Source: Actinoallomurus bryophytorum (GTDB lineage Bacteria; Actinomycetota; Actinomycetes; Streptosporangiales; Streptosporangiaceae). Taken from it: DNA of 64,000 bases. The stretch lies in NCBI RefSeq assembly GCF_006716425.1, contig NZ_VFOZ01000001.1, positions 496,001 through 560,000 of the forward strand. The letters are read 5' to 3'. Every line of letters starts with the position of its first letter. Position 1 is the first letter of the stretch. Under the pieces are notes generated by a model. It did not search any database and was not told the DNA's origin. It was given only the letters and a program-made list of their open reading frames with translations. Shown piece after piece: positions 17,313 through 25,424 of this stretch. The translations under genes were made by a program, and so were the position numbers.

Positions 17313-19351
17313 CGGGGACTCTTCTCGTTCGGAAAGTGACACGCGGCGGACTGTCCGCTGCGAACGCGCCGTACGGCGGGCTCCTCGTCCACGCAGCGCC
17401 GGCCTTCGTGGGCGGGGAGTGTCGCGAACGTCAGGCAGCGGCCACGGAACCGGCAGCCGGAGGGTGGATCGGGATCGGGCCCCAGGTCGTCTCGGAGCGT
17501 GACCCGCAGCCTTCTGCGTTCGAGGGGCGGGTCGGGTAGCGGCACGGCGGACAGCAGGGCCCGGGTGTACGGATGGGCGGGTGACTCGTAGACCGCGTCG
17601 GCATCGCCGATCTCCACGATGCGTCCGAGGCGCATGACGGCGGCGCGGTCGGCGAGCTGGCGCACGGCCGCCAGGTCGTGCGCGGCGAGAAGGTAGGACA
17701 GGCCGAGGCGGAGCTTCAGGTCGCGGAGCAGGCCGATCACGGCGGCCTGGACGGAGACGTCGAGCGCCGAGAACGGCTCGTCCAGGACCAGGAGTCTCGG
17801 TTCGAGCGCCAGGGCGCGGGCGATGTTCACACGCTGGCCCTGGCCGCCGGAGAGTTCACCGGGATGGCGGGTGGCGAGCGCCGGCTCCAGGCCGACGAGA
17901 CGCAGGAGTTCGGGAACACGAGTGGAGACGCCGCGCCTCGCGTGGCCGTGGGCGCGCAGCGGTTCGGCGAGGATGGCGCCGACCGTCGCCCTCGGATCGA
18001 GCGCCGTGGCAGGGTCCTGGAAGACGATCTGAACGTCGCGGCGGAGCACACGGCGTTCGGCGTTGGACAGCGCACGGGTGTCCCGGCCGAACACCGCGAC
18101 CCGTCCGGCCTGGTGGGCACCCAGCCTCAGGATTTCCAGCAGGGTGGTCGTCTTGCCGCATCCCGACTCTCCGACCAGGCCCAGGGTCTCGCCCGTACGG
18201 ATGTCGAAGTCGATGCCGTCGACGGCGCGCACAGTGGCCGTACGCCGTCGTGGGAGCAGGCTCTTGACCAGTGGATAGTGCCGGACCAGGCCGTCCACCT
18301 CGAGCACGGGCGGGCCCTGGTTCGATGCGCGCACCGGGCGGTCGTGCGCGTATCCACCGTGATCCACGGGCACGGTCTCCGATGCGTGCACGCAGGCGGC
18401 GCGGTGGCCGGGAGTGCCTGCCGGACGCAGTGGGGGTACGGCGGTCCGGCACTCGCCGGTCGCCAGCGGACAGCGTGGCTCGAACGCACAGCGCTCACGC
18501 GGGTCGGTCGCGGACGGCGGCGGGCCGGCGATCGGCAGCGGGCGCGCGTACGGGCGGTCCAGCCGTACGGCGGAGCGGAGCAGGCCCGCGGTGTACGGCA
18601 TGCGCGGCCCGCCGAAGACCGCGTCCACCGGGCCCGTCTCGACGGGGCGCCCCGCGTACATCACCATCACGCGGTCGGCGCGGCCGGCGACCATTCCCAG
18701 GTCGTGCGTGATCAGGATGAGGGCGGCGCGGGTGCGGCTCTGCACGGTCTGGAGGGCGTCCAGGACCTGCGCCTGTACGGTCACGTCGAGCGCGGACGTC
18801 GGCTCGTCGGCGAGGATGACCGCCGGATCGCCCGCCACCGCCATCGCGATCATCGCCCGGCGGCACAGGCCGCCGGACAGTTCGTGGGGGAACGCGCGGG
18901 CCACCCGTGCCGCGTCCGGGATCCCGGCCAGCGCGAGGAGCTCGATCGCTCGTGTGGCCGCCGCACGCCGTGGTACTCGTGCGTGGGCCCGTACGGCCTC
19001 GGCGATCTGGTCGCCGATCCGGTAGACGGGCGTGAAGGCGGAGTCCTGGAAGACCATCGCGAGGTCGTCGCCGCGTACGGCCGCGAGATCCCGGTCACCG
19101 AGGCCGAGCAGCTCGCGCCCGCGCAGTCGTACGGACCCTGTGACGTGCGCGGACACGGGCAGCAGGCCCATGATCGCCAGCGCGGTGGCCGACTTTCCGG
19201 CGCCGGACTCTCCGACGATCGCGAGCACCTCGCCGGGCGCGACGGTGAAGCCCGCGCCCCGGACCGCGCGCACACCGGCGGCGAAGGTGACGTGCAGGCC
19301 GGACACCTCCAGCAGTGGCACGGCAGGTGCTCGCGCGCTGATCGCGATCAC
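17309..19351 (-). CDS. Fused double ATPase of oligopeptide ABC transporter (DppD-DppF type)
   Basis: 680 residues holding two complete nucleotide-binding domains. The first (about residues 10-260) has Walker A GESGAGKS, signature ELSGGL and Walker [13 protein letters not shown]. The second (about 350-600) has GESGCGKT, ELSGGQ and LLVLDEPFSALD. Each domain is followed by the oligopeptide-type C-terminal extension with clustered cysteines (for example GCRFRGRCLTF) that can bind an Fe-S cluster in this family. The GTG at 19351 overlaps the permease stop (GTGA); the open frame continuing upstream to 20077 runs antiparallel through the permease region and is not used. It energises the B/C permeases. 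Confidence 0.92.
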   Translation of the reverse strand: MIAISARAPAVPLLEVSGLHVTFAAGVRAVRGAGFTVAPGEVLAIVGESGAGKSATALAIMGLLPVSAHVTGSVRLRGRELLGLGDRDLAAVRGDDLAMVFQDSAFTPVYRIGDQIAEAVRAHARVPRRAAATRAIELLALAGIPDAARVARAFPHELSGGLCRRAMIAMAVAGDPAVILADEPTSALDVTVQAQVLDALQTVQSRTRAALILITHDLGMVAGRADRVMVMYAGRPVETGPVDAVFGGPRMPYTAGLLRSAVRLDRPYARPLPIAGPPPSATDPRERCAFEPRCPLATGECRTAVPPLRPAGTPGHRAACVHASETVPVDHGGYAHDRPVRASNQGPPVLEVDGLVRHYPLVKSLLPRRRTATVRAVDGIDFDIRTGETLGLVGESGCGKTTTLLEILRLGAHQAGRVAVFGRDTRALSNAERRVLRRDVQIVFQDPATALDPRATVGAILAEPLRAHGHARRGVSTRVPELLRLVGLEPALATRHPGELSGGQGQRVNIARALALEPRLLVLDEPFSALDVSVQAAVIGLLRDLKLRLGLSYLLAAHDLAAVRQLADRAAVMRLGRIVEIGDADAVYESPAHPYTRALLSAVPLPDPPLERRRLRVTLRDDLGPDPDPPSGCRFRGRCLTFATLPAHEGRRCVDEEPAVRRVRSGQSAACHFPNEKSPR

Positions 19352-21531
19352 CGGAGCCGCCCTTCTTTGTCGATCGCGTCGCGCAGGCCGTCGCCGACGA
19401 GGTTGACGCCCAGCAGGATGAGGATCAGCAGGAACACCGGAGGCAGGAACAGCCAGGGGAACACGGTCGCGGCCGACGCTCCGTCGGCGATGATCGTGCC
19501 GAGCGAGACGTCCGGCGGCCGTACGCCGAGCCCGAGGTAGGACAGGCTGGTCTCGCCGATGACGGCCGTACTCACGTTCAGCGTCGCGTCCACGATCAGC
19601 AGTGAGGCGAGGTTCGGGATGATGTGCCGCCGAATGATCGTCATCGGCCTCACTCCCAGGTAGCGGGCCGCCAGGACGTAGTCCCGGTCCCGCAGCGAGA
19701 TGGTCATTCCGCGTACGACGCGGGCGGTGACCATCCACATGAACGCGGCGAGCAGCGGCGCCAGGACCGGCAGTTCGGAACCGCGGAGGGCAGGGGACAC
19801 GGTCGCGACGGCGAGGAGCGGGGGAAGGACGAGCATCAGGTCGATGACGCTTGTCAGGCCGCGATCGGCCCAGCCGCCGAAGTAGCCCGCGACGGTGCCC
19901 GTGACCGTGGCCAGGCCGGTGGCGGACGCCGCCACGAGCAGGCCGGTCAGGAGCGAGACGCGCATGCCGTGCAGCGTGACTGCGTACACGTCCCGGCCGG
20001 TCTGCGTCGTACCGAGCCAGTGCGACGCCGACGGCGGCTCGCGGAACGCGCCGAGATCGATGTCGGTCCAGCTCCACCTCGTGAGGTAGGGCCCGGCGAG
20101 GGCGAGGACCAGCAGCGACAGCAGGAATCCCAGACCGACGAGGATCCGGACCCGTCCGCGGGGCGGCGGGGCCTGCCGTCGGCGAACGCGTAGGCGGCCG
20201 GCGCGGTTCCGGGGGCCGAGGGGTCCGTGCCGGGCGCTGCCCCGATGGGGATCGCGCCGTCTTGCGGCGTGACGCCCGCCGGTTCGCCCGCGACGGCGGT
20301 CAGAGGTCGTTCGCCCGCTACGGCGGGCCGGGGTCAGCGGAGATCTTCCCCGAGCGAGGCTGATGGCCGAGCCGACGGCGACGGCGGGCGGAAGTGCGGT
20401 GAGGGTCGCCGCGGGGCCGGAGATCGCGCGCCAGACGGATCTGCTCTGGCGCAGGCCACTGGGGCAGCGCTCGGTGATCCGGGCCCCGAAAGAGCTGAGG
20501 CCGGGGCCGGGTCTGGAAGGCAGGAGAACGCGTCGCCCCCCGCCGGTGGAGGCCGCAAGGGTGAGAGACGTGGAGGGGGTGGCGAAGGCCGAACGGCCGA
20601 GCAGGACCGGAGAGGTGAAAGTGGCCGAGAGCCTGCCGGACGCCCAGCGGACAACGGACGCCCACCGGGTGAGGAAGACCGAAGACATAACGGCGGCCGC
20701 GCTCGATGCCCAACGGGCGAGGAAGGCCCGGGAGGTGGCGGCGACCGGGGGCGTGCTCGATGCCGAACGGGCGAGGAAGACCCAAGAGGTGGCCGCGGCC
20801 GAAAGCGTGCTCGACACCCAACGGATGACAGACGTCCAGCGAGTGAGGAAGACCGAAGACGTGACGGGGACCGAAGACGTGACGGGGACCGAAGACGTGA
20901 CGGGGACCGAAGACGTGACGGGGACCGAAGACGTGACGGGGACCGAAGACGTGACGGGGACCGAAGACGTGACGGGGACCGAAGACGTGACGGGGACCGA
21001 AGACGTGACGGGGACCGAAGACGTGACGGGGACCGAAGACGTGACGGGGACCGAAGACGTGACGGGGACCGAAGACGTGACGGGGACCGAAGACGTGACG
21101 GGGACCGAAGACGTGACGGGGACCGAAGACGTGACGGGGACCGAAGACGTGACGGGGACCGAAGACGTGACGGGGACCGAAGACGTGACGGGGACCGAAG
21201 ACGTGACGGGGACCGAAGACGTGACGGGCTTTGGTGGAGCGGCGGGCGTTGGTGGAGCGGCGGGCGTTGGTGGAGCGGCGGATCTCGTAGAGATCGCGAG
21301 TGCCAAAGCGGTGGCGGACCCCGGAGAAGTGGTGAACCTCGGAGGGGTGACGGACGCCGAGAAAGTGGCGGAACCCGAAGGGGTGACGGATGCCGAAGGG
21401 GTGGCCGACGCCGAAGAAGTGGCGGACCCCTGAGAAGTGGCCGACGCCGAAGGAGTCGAAGAAGTGGTGGGCCTTGGAAAGGTGTCCGGGGGCGGGGGCG
21501 GTCCGGGGGTGGGTGGGAGTGACGTGCTCAT
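19348..21531 (-). CDS. Oligopeptide ABC permease C with giant N-terminal low-complexity extension
   Basis: 727 residues. The last 270 or so are an ordinary DppC permease: TM1 (ILVGLGFLLSLLVLALAGPYL) near residue 460, five further TMs, and the EAA loop YVLAARYLGVRPMTIIRRHI. Normally only some 20-40 residues precede TM1. Here about 460 do, and they are Ser/Thr/Pro/Val-rich, including 20 or so tandem SSVPVT hexapeptides. The ATG at 21531 overlaps the stop of permease B (ATGA), exactly as at the other operon junctions, which supports translation from there. A shorter product from an internal start near 20200 cannot be excluded. If made, the extension lies on the cytoplasmic side. Confidence 0.75.
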   Translation of the reverse strand: MSTSLPPTPGPPPPPDTFPRPTTSSTPSASATSQGSATSSASATPSASVTPSGSATFSASVTPPRFTTSPGSATALALAISTRSAAPPTPAAPPTPAAPPKPVTSSVPVTSSVPVTSSVPVTSSVPVTSSVPVTSSVPVTSSVPVTSSVPVTSSVPVTSSVPVTSSVPVTSSVPVTSSVPVTSSVPVTSSVPVTSSVPVTSSVPVTSSVPVTSSVPVTSSVPVTSSVFLTRWTSVIRWVSSTLSAAATSWVFLARSASSTPPVAATSRAFLARWASSAAAVMSSVFLTRWASVVRWASGRLSATFTSPVLLGRSAFATPSTSLTLAASTGGGRRVLLPSRPGPGLSSFGARITERCPSGLRQSRSVWRAISGPAATLTALPPAVAVGSAISLARGRSPLTPARRSGRTTSDRRRGRTGGRHAARRRDPHRGSARHGPLGPRNRAGRLRVRRRQAPPPRGRVRILVGLGFLLSLLVLALAGPYLTRWSWTDIDLGAFREPPSASHWLGTTQTGRDVYAVTLHGMRVSLLTGLLVAASATGLATVTGTVAGYFGGWADRGLTSVIDLMLVLPPLLAVATVSPALRGSELPVLAPLLAAFMWMVTARVVRGMTISLRDRDYVLAARYLGVRPMTIIRRHIIPNLASLLIVDATLNVSTAVIGETSLSYLGLGVRPPDVSLGTIIADGASAATVFPWLFLPPVFLLILILLGVNLVGDGLRDAIDKEGRLR
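20701..20862. repeat. 54-bp degenerate tandem repeats (3 x 18)
   Basis: GCTCGATGCC-type unit starts lie at 20701, 20755 and 20809, exactly 54 bases apart. Each unit continues with CGAGGAAGR-CC and GAGGTGGC-like words. Fifty-four is three times the 18-base period of the neighbouring array, so both probably derive from one ancestral 18-base periodicity. In the minus frame they encode AFLARW/VFLTRW-type segments of the permease C extension. Confidence 0.7.
20851..21228. repeat. 21-copy perfect 18-bp tandem array
   Basis: GACCGAAGACGTGACGGG is repeated 21 times (378 bases) with no visible variation, so expansion or homogenisation is recent. All six frames are open through it because the unit is a multiple of three and has no stop. 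In the permease C frame (minus strand) it encodes TSSVPV. Copy number is likely to vary between isolates or assemblies. Confidence 0.95.
21231..21284. repeat. Second 18-bp array, three copies
   Basis: TTGGTGGAGCGGCGGGCG appears three times (21231, 21249, 21267), the last with a changed end. It has the same 18-base period as the adjoining array but a different sequence. On the minus strand it encodes TPAAPP units of the permease C extension. Confidence 0.85.
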
Positions 21532-22478
21532 CGGCGCGTCCGGGGGTCCAGGGCGGTGCGGGTGAGGTCGGCGAGCAGGCCCGCGGCGGATACCGCCACG
21601 GCGGCGGCGCAGCCGCAGGCCGCGACCGCGTTCACGTCATTGGCCTGGATCGAGTCCAGCAGCCACTCCCCCAGCCCGTGCCAGCCGAAGATCTTCTCGG
21701 TGATGGCCGTGCCGGTCAGCAGTGCCGCGAAGGCGTACGTGGCGAAGGTCGTCATCGGGATGACGGCGACGCGGAGGGCATGGCGGAGCAACGCGCGGCG
21801 GCGTCGCAGGCCCTTGGCCATGGCGGTCCGCACGTAGCCGGCGTGCAGGACGTCGAGCATCATGCCGCGCTGGTAGCGGGCGCAGAGTGCGGCCTGGCCC
21901 AGGGCGATCGCGGCGGTCGGTAACAGCAGATGCCGCAGGCGGCCTCCCAGCGAGGCCGGGCCGTCCGGGGCGTACTCTCCGGTCCATTCGAAGACGCGGA
22001 TGCCGGTCCGGGTGTTCGCCCACTGCGCACCGGTCTGGAGCAGCACGGCCAGGGCGAAGACCGGGACGGACACCAGCACCAGCGTCCCCGCGGTGAGCAC
22101 GCGGTCGGCCAGGCCATGCTGCCGAAAAGCGCCCAGCGCACCCACGAGCACGCCGCCGGCCGTGCCCAGCACCGCGCCCGCGGCCACGAGCCGCAGGCTC
22201 ACCGACGAACGCCGCTCCAGCTCGGCGCCGGCCGAGGCCCCGTCGAGCGTCTCCCCGAAGTCACCGTGGGTCACTCCGGAGGCCCAGGTGAGGTATCGCC
22301 GGAGCAGCGGCCCGTCCAGGTTGAGCTCGCTCAGCCGGGCCGTGACGGCGGCCTGCGGTGGCCGCGGGCTCCGATCCGACAGCTCGGCACGCGGATCGAG
22401 GGACGCGGCCGCCAGGAGGTAGGCCAGGCTCGCCCCGGCACCGGCGAGCAGGACACGGCCCAGCAGCTGACGCAACAC
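21528..22478 (-). CDS. Oligopeptide ABC permease B
   Basis: 316 residues, a DppB-type inner-membrane permease. It has TM1 near residues 8-25, a periplasmic loop, and five further TMs. The EAA-like loop reads VRTAMAKGLRRRRALLRHALR and the C-terminus matches the family (TEKIFGWHGLGEWLLDSI). I chose the GTG at 22478, which has AAAGG 8-9 bases upstream; a GTG at 22505 also in frame lacks one. First gene of the operon; its stop overlaps the next start (ATGA). Confidence 0.88.
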   Translation of the reverse strand: MLRQLLGRVLLAGAGASLAYLLAAASLDPRAELSDRSPRPPQAAVTARLSELNLDGPLLRRYLTWASGVTHGDFGETLDGASAGAELERRSSVSLRLVAAGAVLGTAGGVLVGALGAFRQHGLADRVLTAGTLVLVSVPVFALAVLLQTGAQWANTRTGIRVFEWTGEYAPDGPASLGGRLRHLLLPTAAIALGQAALCARYQRGMMLDVLHAGYVRTAMAKGLRRRRALLRHALRVAVIPMTTFATYAFAALLTGTAITEKIFGWHGLGEWLLDSIQANDVNAVAACGCAAAVAVSAAGLLADLTRTALDPRTRR

Positions 22479-22563
22479 GAGGACACCTTTCCGGGAGTAG
22501 ACCACGGAAAGTTATCGCAAAGTCACCGTCAGTGAACAGCTACAAGGGGTGAGCCCGTGGACA

Positions 22564-23598
22564 TCAGTCCAGCAGGAAGGCCGCGACCTCGGCCCGCTGG
22601 CTCCTGGCCGGCCCGTCGAAGGCCGCGATCCACTGGGCGCGCTTGTAGTAGCGGTGCAGCACGTGTTCCCAGGTGAAGCCGATCCCGCCGTGTCCCTGTA
22701 TGGCGCTCTCGCAGGCGAACACCGCGGCCTCCCCGGCCAGTGACTTGGCGGCCAGGCACGCCTGGCGCGCCATCTCGTCGTCCGACGAGACGCACCACGC
22801 CGCCCAGTAGGCCAGGGAACGCGCCTCCTGCAACCGCACGTAGACGTTCGAGGCCTTGTGCGAGACCGCCTGGTAGACCCCGATCGGCTTGCCGAACTGC
22901 GTGCGTTCCTTGGCATAGGAGACCAGCAGATCCAGTGAACGCTGCGCGACACCGACGCCCTCCAGCGCCAGCGCGGCGTACGCGCGGTCCCGGATGCGGC
23001 CGAGCAGGGCCCGGGCCTCCTCGCCGGCGGCGAGCAGGCGGGCCGGCGTGCCGGAGAAGCGAACGTCCGCGACCCTCCGCGTGCCGTCCAACGTCGTACG
23101 CGGCGTCACGACGGCGTCCTCTGCGTCGACGGCGTACAGGCCCTCGGCGGCCACGACGACGAACAGGCCGGCGGCCGCACCGTCGGGGACCAGCACCTTG
23201 GATCCGGTCAGCCGGCCATCGGAGACCGACGCGGCGACGGGGTCCAGCAGTCCCTGCGGCCGGTTCGGCTCCGCCCACGCGAGCGTCGCCCGTAGCGTGC
23301 CCTCCGCGACGCGCTTGGCCGTCTCGTCGTCCAGGGCCGGCAGGGCCAGGGCGACCGTCGACAGGTAGGGAGCGGGCAGCGGACGGTGTCCGGTCTCCTC
23401 GAAGAGCACCGCCTGGTCGAGGAAGGTGAGCTCGGCGTCGAGCCAGCCCATCTCGGCGAGCCTGGGCCACACCTCGGCGTCGACGCCGGTCGCGGAGTCG
23501 GCGATCTCGGCCAGCCGCCCATCGTCATAGCGGGCCGCCAGGAACTCACGGGCGAAGCCGCGCAACTGCTCCTGCTCCTCGGAGAACGCGAAGTCCAT
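22564..23598 (-). CDS. Acyl-CoA dehydrogenase, smaller partner
   Basis: 344 residues with the acyl-CoA dehydrogenase fold: N-terminal helical domain (MDFAFSEEQEQLRGFAREFL), a beta domain, and C-terminal helices (YAKERTQFGKPIGVYQAVSHKASNVYV). The middle domain is short and poorly conserved (no clear QAYTEP/GxGSDL motif), as in the degenerate subunit of the alpha2-beta2 dehydrogenases found in actinobacterial CoA-thioester pathways. It starts 3 bases beyond the stop of its larger partner (TGATCATG), supporting a heteromer. Substrate unknown; steroid or branched side chains are typical for such pairs. Confidence 0.85.
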   Translation of the reverse strand: MDFAFSEEQEQLRGFAREFLAARYDDGRLAEIADSATGVDAEVWPRLAEMGWLDAELTFLDQAVLFEETGHRPLPAPYLSTVALALPALDDETAKRVAEGTLRATLAWAEPNRPQGLLDPVAASVSDGRLTGSKVLVPDGAAAGLFVVVAAEGLYAVDAEDAVVTPRTTLDGTRRVADVRFSGTPARLLAAGEEARALLGRIRDRAYAALALEGVGVAQRSLDLLVSYAKERTQFGKPIGVYQAVSHKASNVYVRLQEARSLAYWAAWCVSSDDEMARQACLAAKSLAGEAAVFACESAIQGHGGIGFTWEHVLHRYYKRAQWIAAFDGPARSQRAEVAAFLLD

Positions 23599-23600
23599 GA

Positions 23601-24770
23601 TCAACGTCCCTTCGGCAGGCCGAGGACTCGCTCGGCGATGATGTTGCGCAGGATCTCGGAGGTGCCGGCCTCGATGGTGTTGCCGCGCGACCTCAGCTGC
23701 CAGTACTGCCAGAAGCCGTTCCAGGGCACTTCGTCGCCGGTGACCTGCGCGTGCAGGCCGAACACCGACTGGGCGAGCGAGGTCAGCCGCTGGTTCGCCT
23801 CACTCCAGGCCAGCTTGACCCCGGAACCCTCCGGGCCCGGGATGCCGGTCTCCAGCAGCGTGGTCAGCGACCGGTAGTTGGTGAAGCGCAGCGACTGCAT
23901 CTCGATCCACTCACGCGCGACGGCGTCGCGGATGACCGGGTCGTCGGCGGGACGACGGCCATCGGGAGCCGGCTCCTTGACCAGCTTGATCAGCTGGTTG
24001 ACCATGCGCTCCAGCTCGGCCGACAGGGCGAACCCGAGGGTGCCGCGCTCGTGCAGCAACGTGGTCATCGCGACCTTCCACCCGTCGCCGGGTGAGCCCA
24101 GGATCGACGAACGCGGCACGCGTACGTCGTCGAAGAAGATCTCGTTGAACTCCGGGTCGCCGGTGATCTGGTGCAGCGGCCGTACGGTCACGCCGGGCGC
24201 GTGCATGTCCACGATGAGGTACGACAGGCCGGCGTGCTTGGGCGCCGACGGGTCCGTACGGACCACGAGGATGCAGAAGTCGGCCTTGTGGGCGTACGAG
24301 GACCAGACCTTCTGCCCGTTCACCACCCAGTGGTCGCCGTCGAGCACCGCGCTCGTACGGCCGGCGGCCAGGTCGGAGCCGGAGCCGGGCTCGGAAAAGC
24401 CCTGGCACCAGATCTCGGCGCCGTTCAGCAGCGGTTTGAGGTAGCGCTGTTTCTGCTCCTCCGTGCCCCACGCGATGATCGTCGGCCCGGCCATGTTGAG
24501 GCCGATGACACCCGGGTGGCCGGGCGCGTTCGCGCGGGACATCTCCTCCAGGTAGATCGCCTGGTACGTCGGGGACAGTCCGCGGCCGCCGTACTCCGCG
24601 GGCCAGGTCAGCCCGACGTACCCGGCGTCGTACAGCTCACCGCCCCAGCGGCGCAGCGTGTCGAAGTCGCCGCGGCCTCCCTCGGACGGCCGGCCCGCCC
24701 AGTGTTCCGATAGCCACGAGCGAAGCTCCGCGCGGAACGCGGCCTCCTCCTGCGTGTCGTGAAAGTCCAC
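23601..24770 (-). CDS. Acyl-CoA dehydrogenase, FAD-binding partner
   Basis: 389 residues, full-length flavin-dependent acyl-CoA dehydrogenase. The FAD/substrate motif GFSEPGSGSDLAAGRTSA lies near residue 125, KVWSSYAHKADFCILVVRTD near 155, and QSVFGLHAQVTGDEVPW near 340. GTG start at 24770 after GGAGGCC. It oxidises an acyl-CoA to the enoyl-CoA, feeding electrons to ETF. It is encoded immediately before its smaller partner and after a TetR gene in the same direction, so the three form one unit. Substrate class cannot be read from sequence. Confidence 0.88.
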   Translation of the reverse strand: MDFHDTQEEAAFRAELRSWLSEHWAGRPSEGGRGDFDTLRRWGGELYDAGYVGLTWPAEYGGRGLSPTYQAIYLEEMSRANAPGHPGVIGLNMAGPTIIAWGTEEQKQRYLKPLLNGAEIWCQGFSEPGSGSDLAAGRTSAVLDGDHWVVNGQKVWSSYAHKADFCILVVRTDPSAPKHAGLSYLIVDMHAPGVTVRPLHQITGDPEFNEIFFDDVRVPRSSILGSPGDGWKVAMTTLLHERGTLGFALSAELERMVNQLIKLVKEPAPDGRRPADDPVIRDAVAREWIEMQSLRFTNYRSLTTLLETGIPGPEGSGVKLAWSEANQRLTSLAQSVFGLHAQVTGDEVPWNGFWQYWQLRSRGNTIEAGTSEILRNIIAERVLGLPKGR

Positions 24771-24781
24771 ACCGGCCTCCC

Positions 24782-25381
24782 TCAGATCCCGATGGCCCGG
24801 CAGTAGAGCCGGGTGAGCTGGTCCACGTCACCGTCCTCATGGGGCCGGCCGAGCACGAACCAGGTGTACGCGGTGCGCCCGATCATGGTGGCGAGGGCGA
24901 CCGCGGCCGTACGCGGGTCGATGTCGGCCGGGACGAGACCGGCCTCCTGCCAGCCGCGGATCGCGCGCTCCTGGCGGTCATAGAACACGCCCCAGGCGCG
25001 CAGGTAGGTCTCCCGCATCGCCGGGGAGAACGTGGCGACCTGCTCGAACACCGCCATCAGCCGGGCACTCTTCTCGTACGCGCGCAGGTAGGCGCGGTTG
25101 GCGCGGGCGATGCGCGCCTCGGGCCCGTCACCGTTCAGCGCCTCGGCGCGCATGACCGTGAGCAGGCCGCGCAGCATCTCGTCGATCAACTCGGCGAAGA
25201 CCGCGTCCTTGTCGGCGAAGTGCGTGTAGAAGCTCCCGTACGCGACGCCGGCCCGGTCGCAGATCTCGCTGATCTTGGCGTCGAGGAAGCCTCGCTCCTC
25301 GAAGACCTCCCGGGCGCCACGGAGCAGAGAGGCCCGCGTCCGCTCCGCACGAGCCTGCCGCTTGACCTCGGTCACGCACAC
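24782..25381 (-). CDS. TetR-family regulator
   Basis: 199 residues. The N-terminal helix-turn-helix occupies about residues 12-58 (RASLLRGAREVFEERGF, ISEICDRAGVAYGSFYTHFADKD); the all-helical ligand domain follows. The GTG at 25381 is used; an in-frame GTG at 25375 is an alternative and neither has a strong ribosome-binding site. It lies 11 bases upstream of the acyl-CoA dehydrogenase pair, same strand, suggesting it responds to an acyl-CoA and represses the unit, including itself. A palindrome just upstream is a likely operator. Confidence 0.88.
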   Translation of the reverse strand: MCVTEVKRQARAERTRASLLRGAREVFEERGFLDAKISEICDRAGVAYGSFYTHFADKDAVFAELIDEMLRGLLTVMRAEALNGDGPEARIARANRAYLRAYEKSARLMAVFEQVATFSPAMRETYLRAWGVFYDRQERAIRGWQEAGLVPADIDPRTAAVALATMIGRTAYTWFVLGRPHEDGDVDQLTRLYCRAIGI

Positions 25382-25393
25382 ATCGTAACCGAA

Positions 25394-25404
25394 ACCGATT
25401 CGGT
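25394..25404. promoter_or_regulatory. Palindrome upstream of TetR gene
   Basis: ACCGA-T-TCGGT, a perfect 5-1-5 inverted repeat 13 bases upstream of the TetR start and in the 43-base gap after the efflux gene. Probably the TetR autoregulatory operator; a longer site (AACCGAAACCGATTCGGT) is possible. Confidence 0.45.
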
Positions 25405-25424
25405 CATCGACATCTCGGAGACCG

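Noticed and set aside
17678-19540. 620-codon plus-strand frame opposite the double ATPase
   Set aside because: Antisense shadow; the minus strand has two full sets of ABC motifs.
20227-21522. Plus-strand frames encoding GDRRRD or TEDVTG repeats
   Set aside because: They exist only because the 18-bp unit is stop-free in every frame. The minus frame is preferred because its start overlaps the upstream operon gene.
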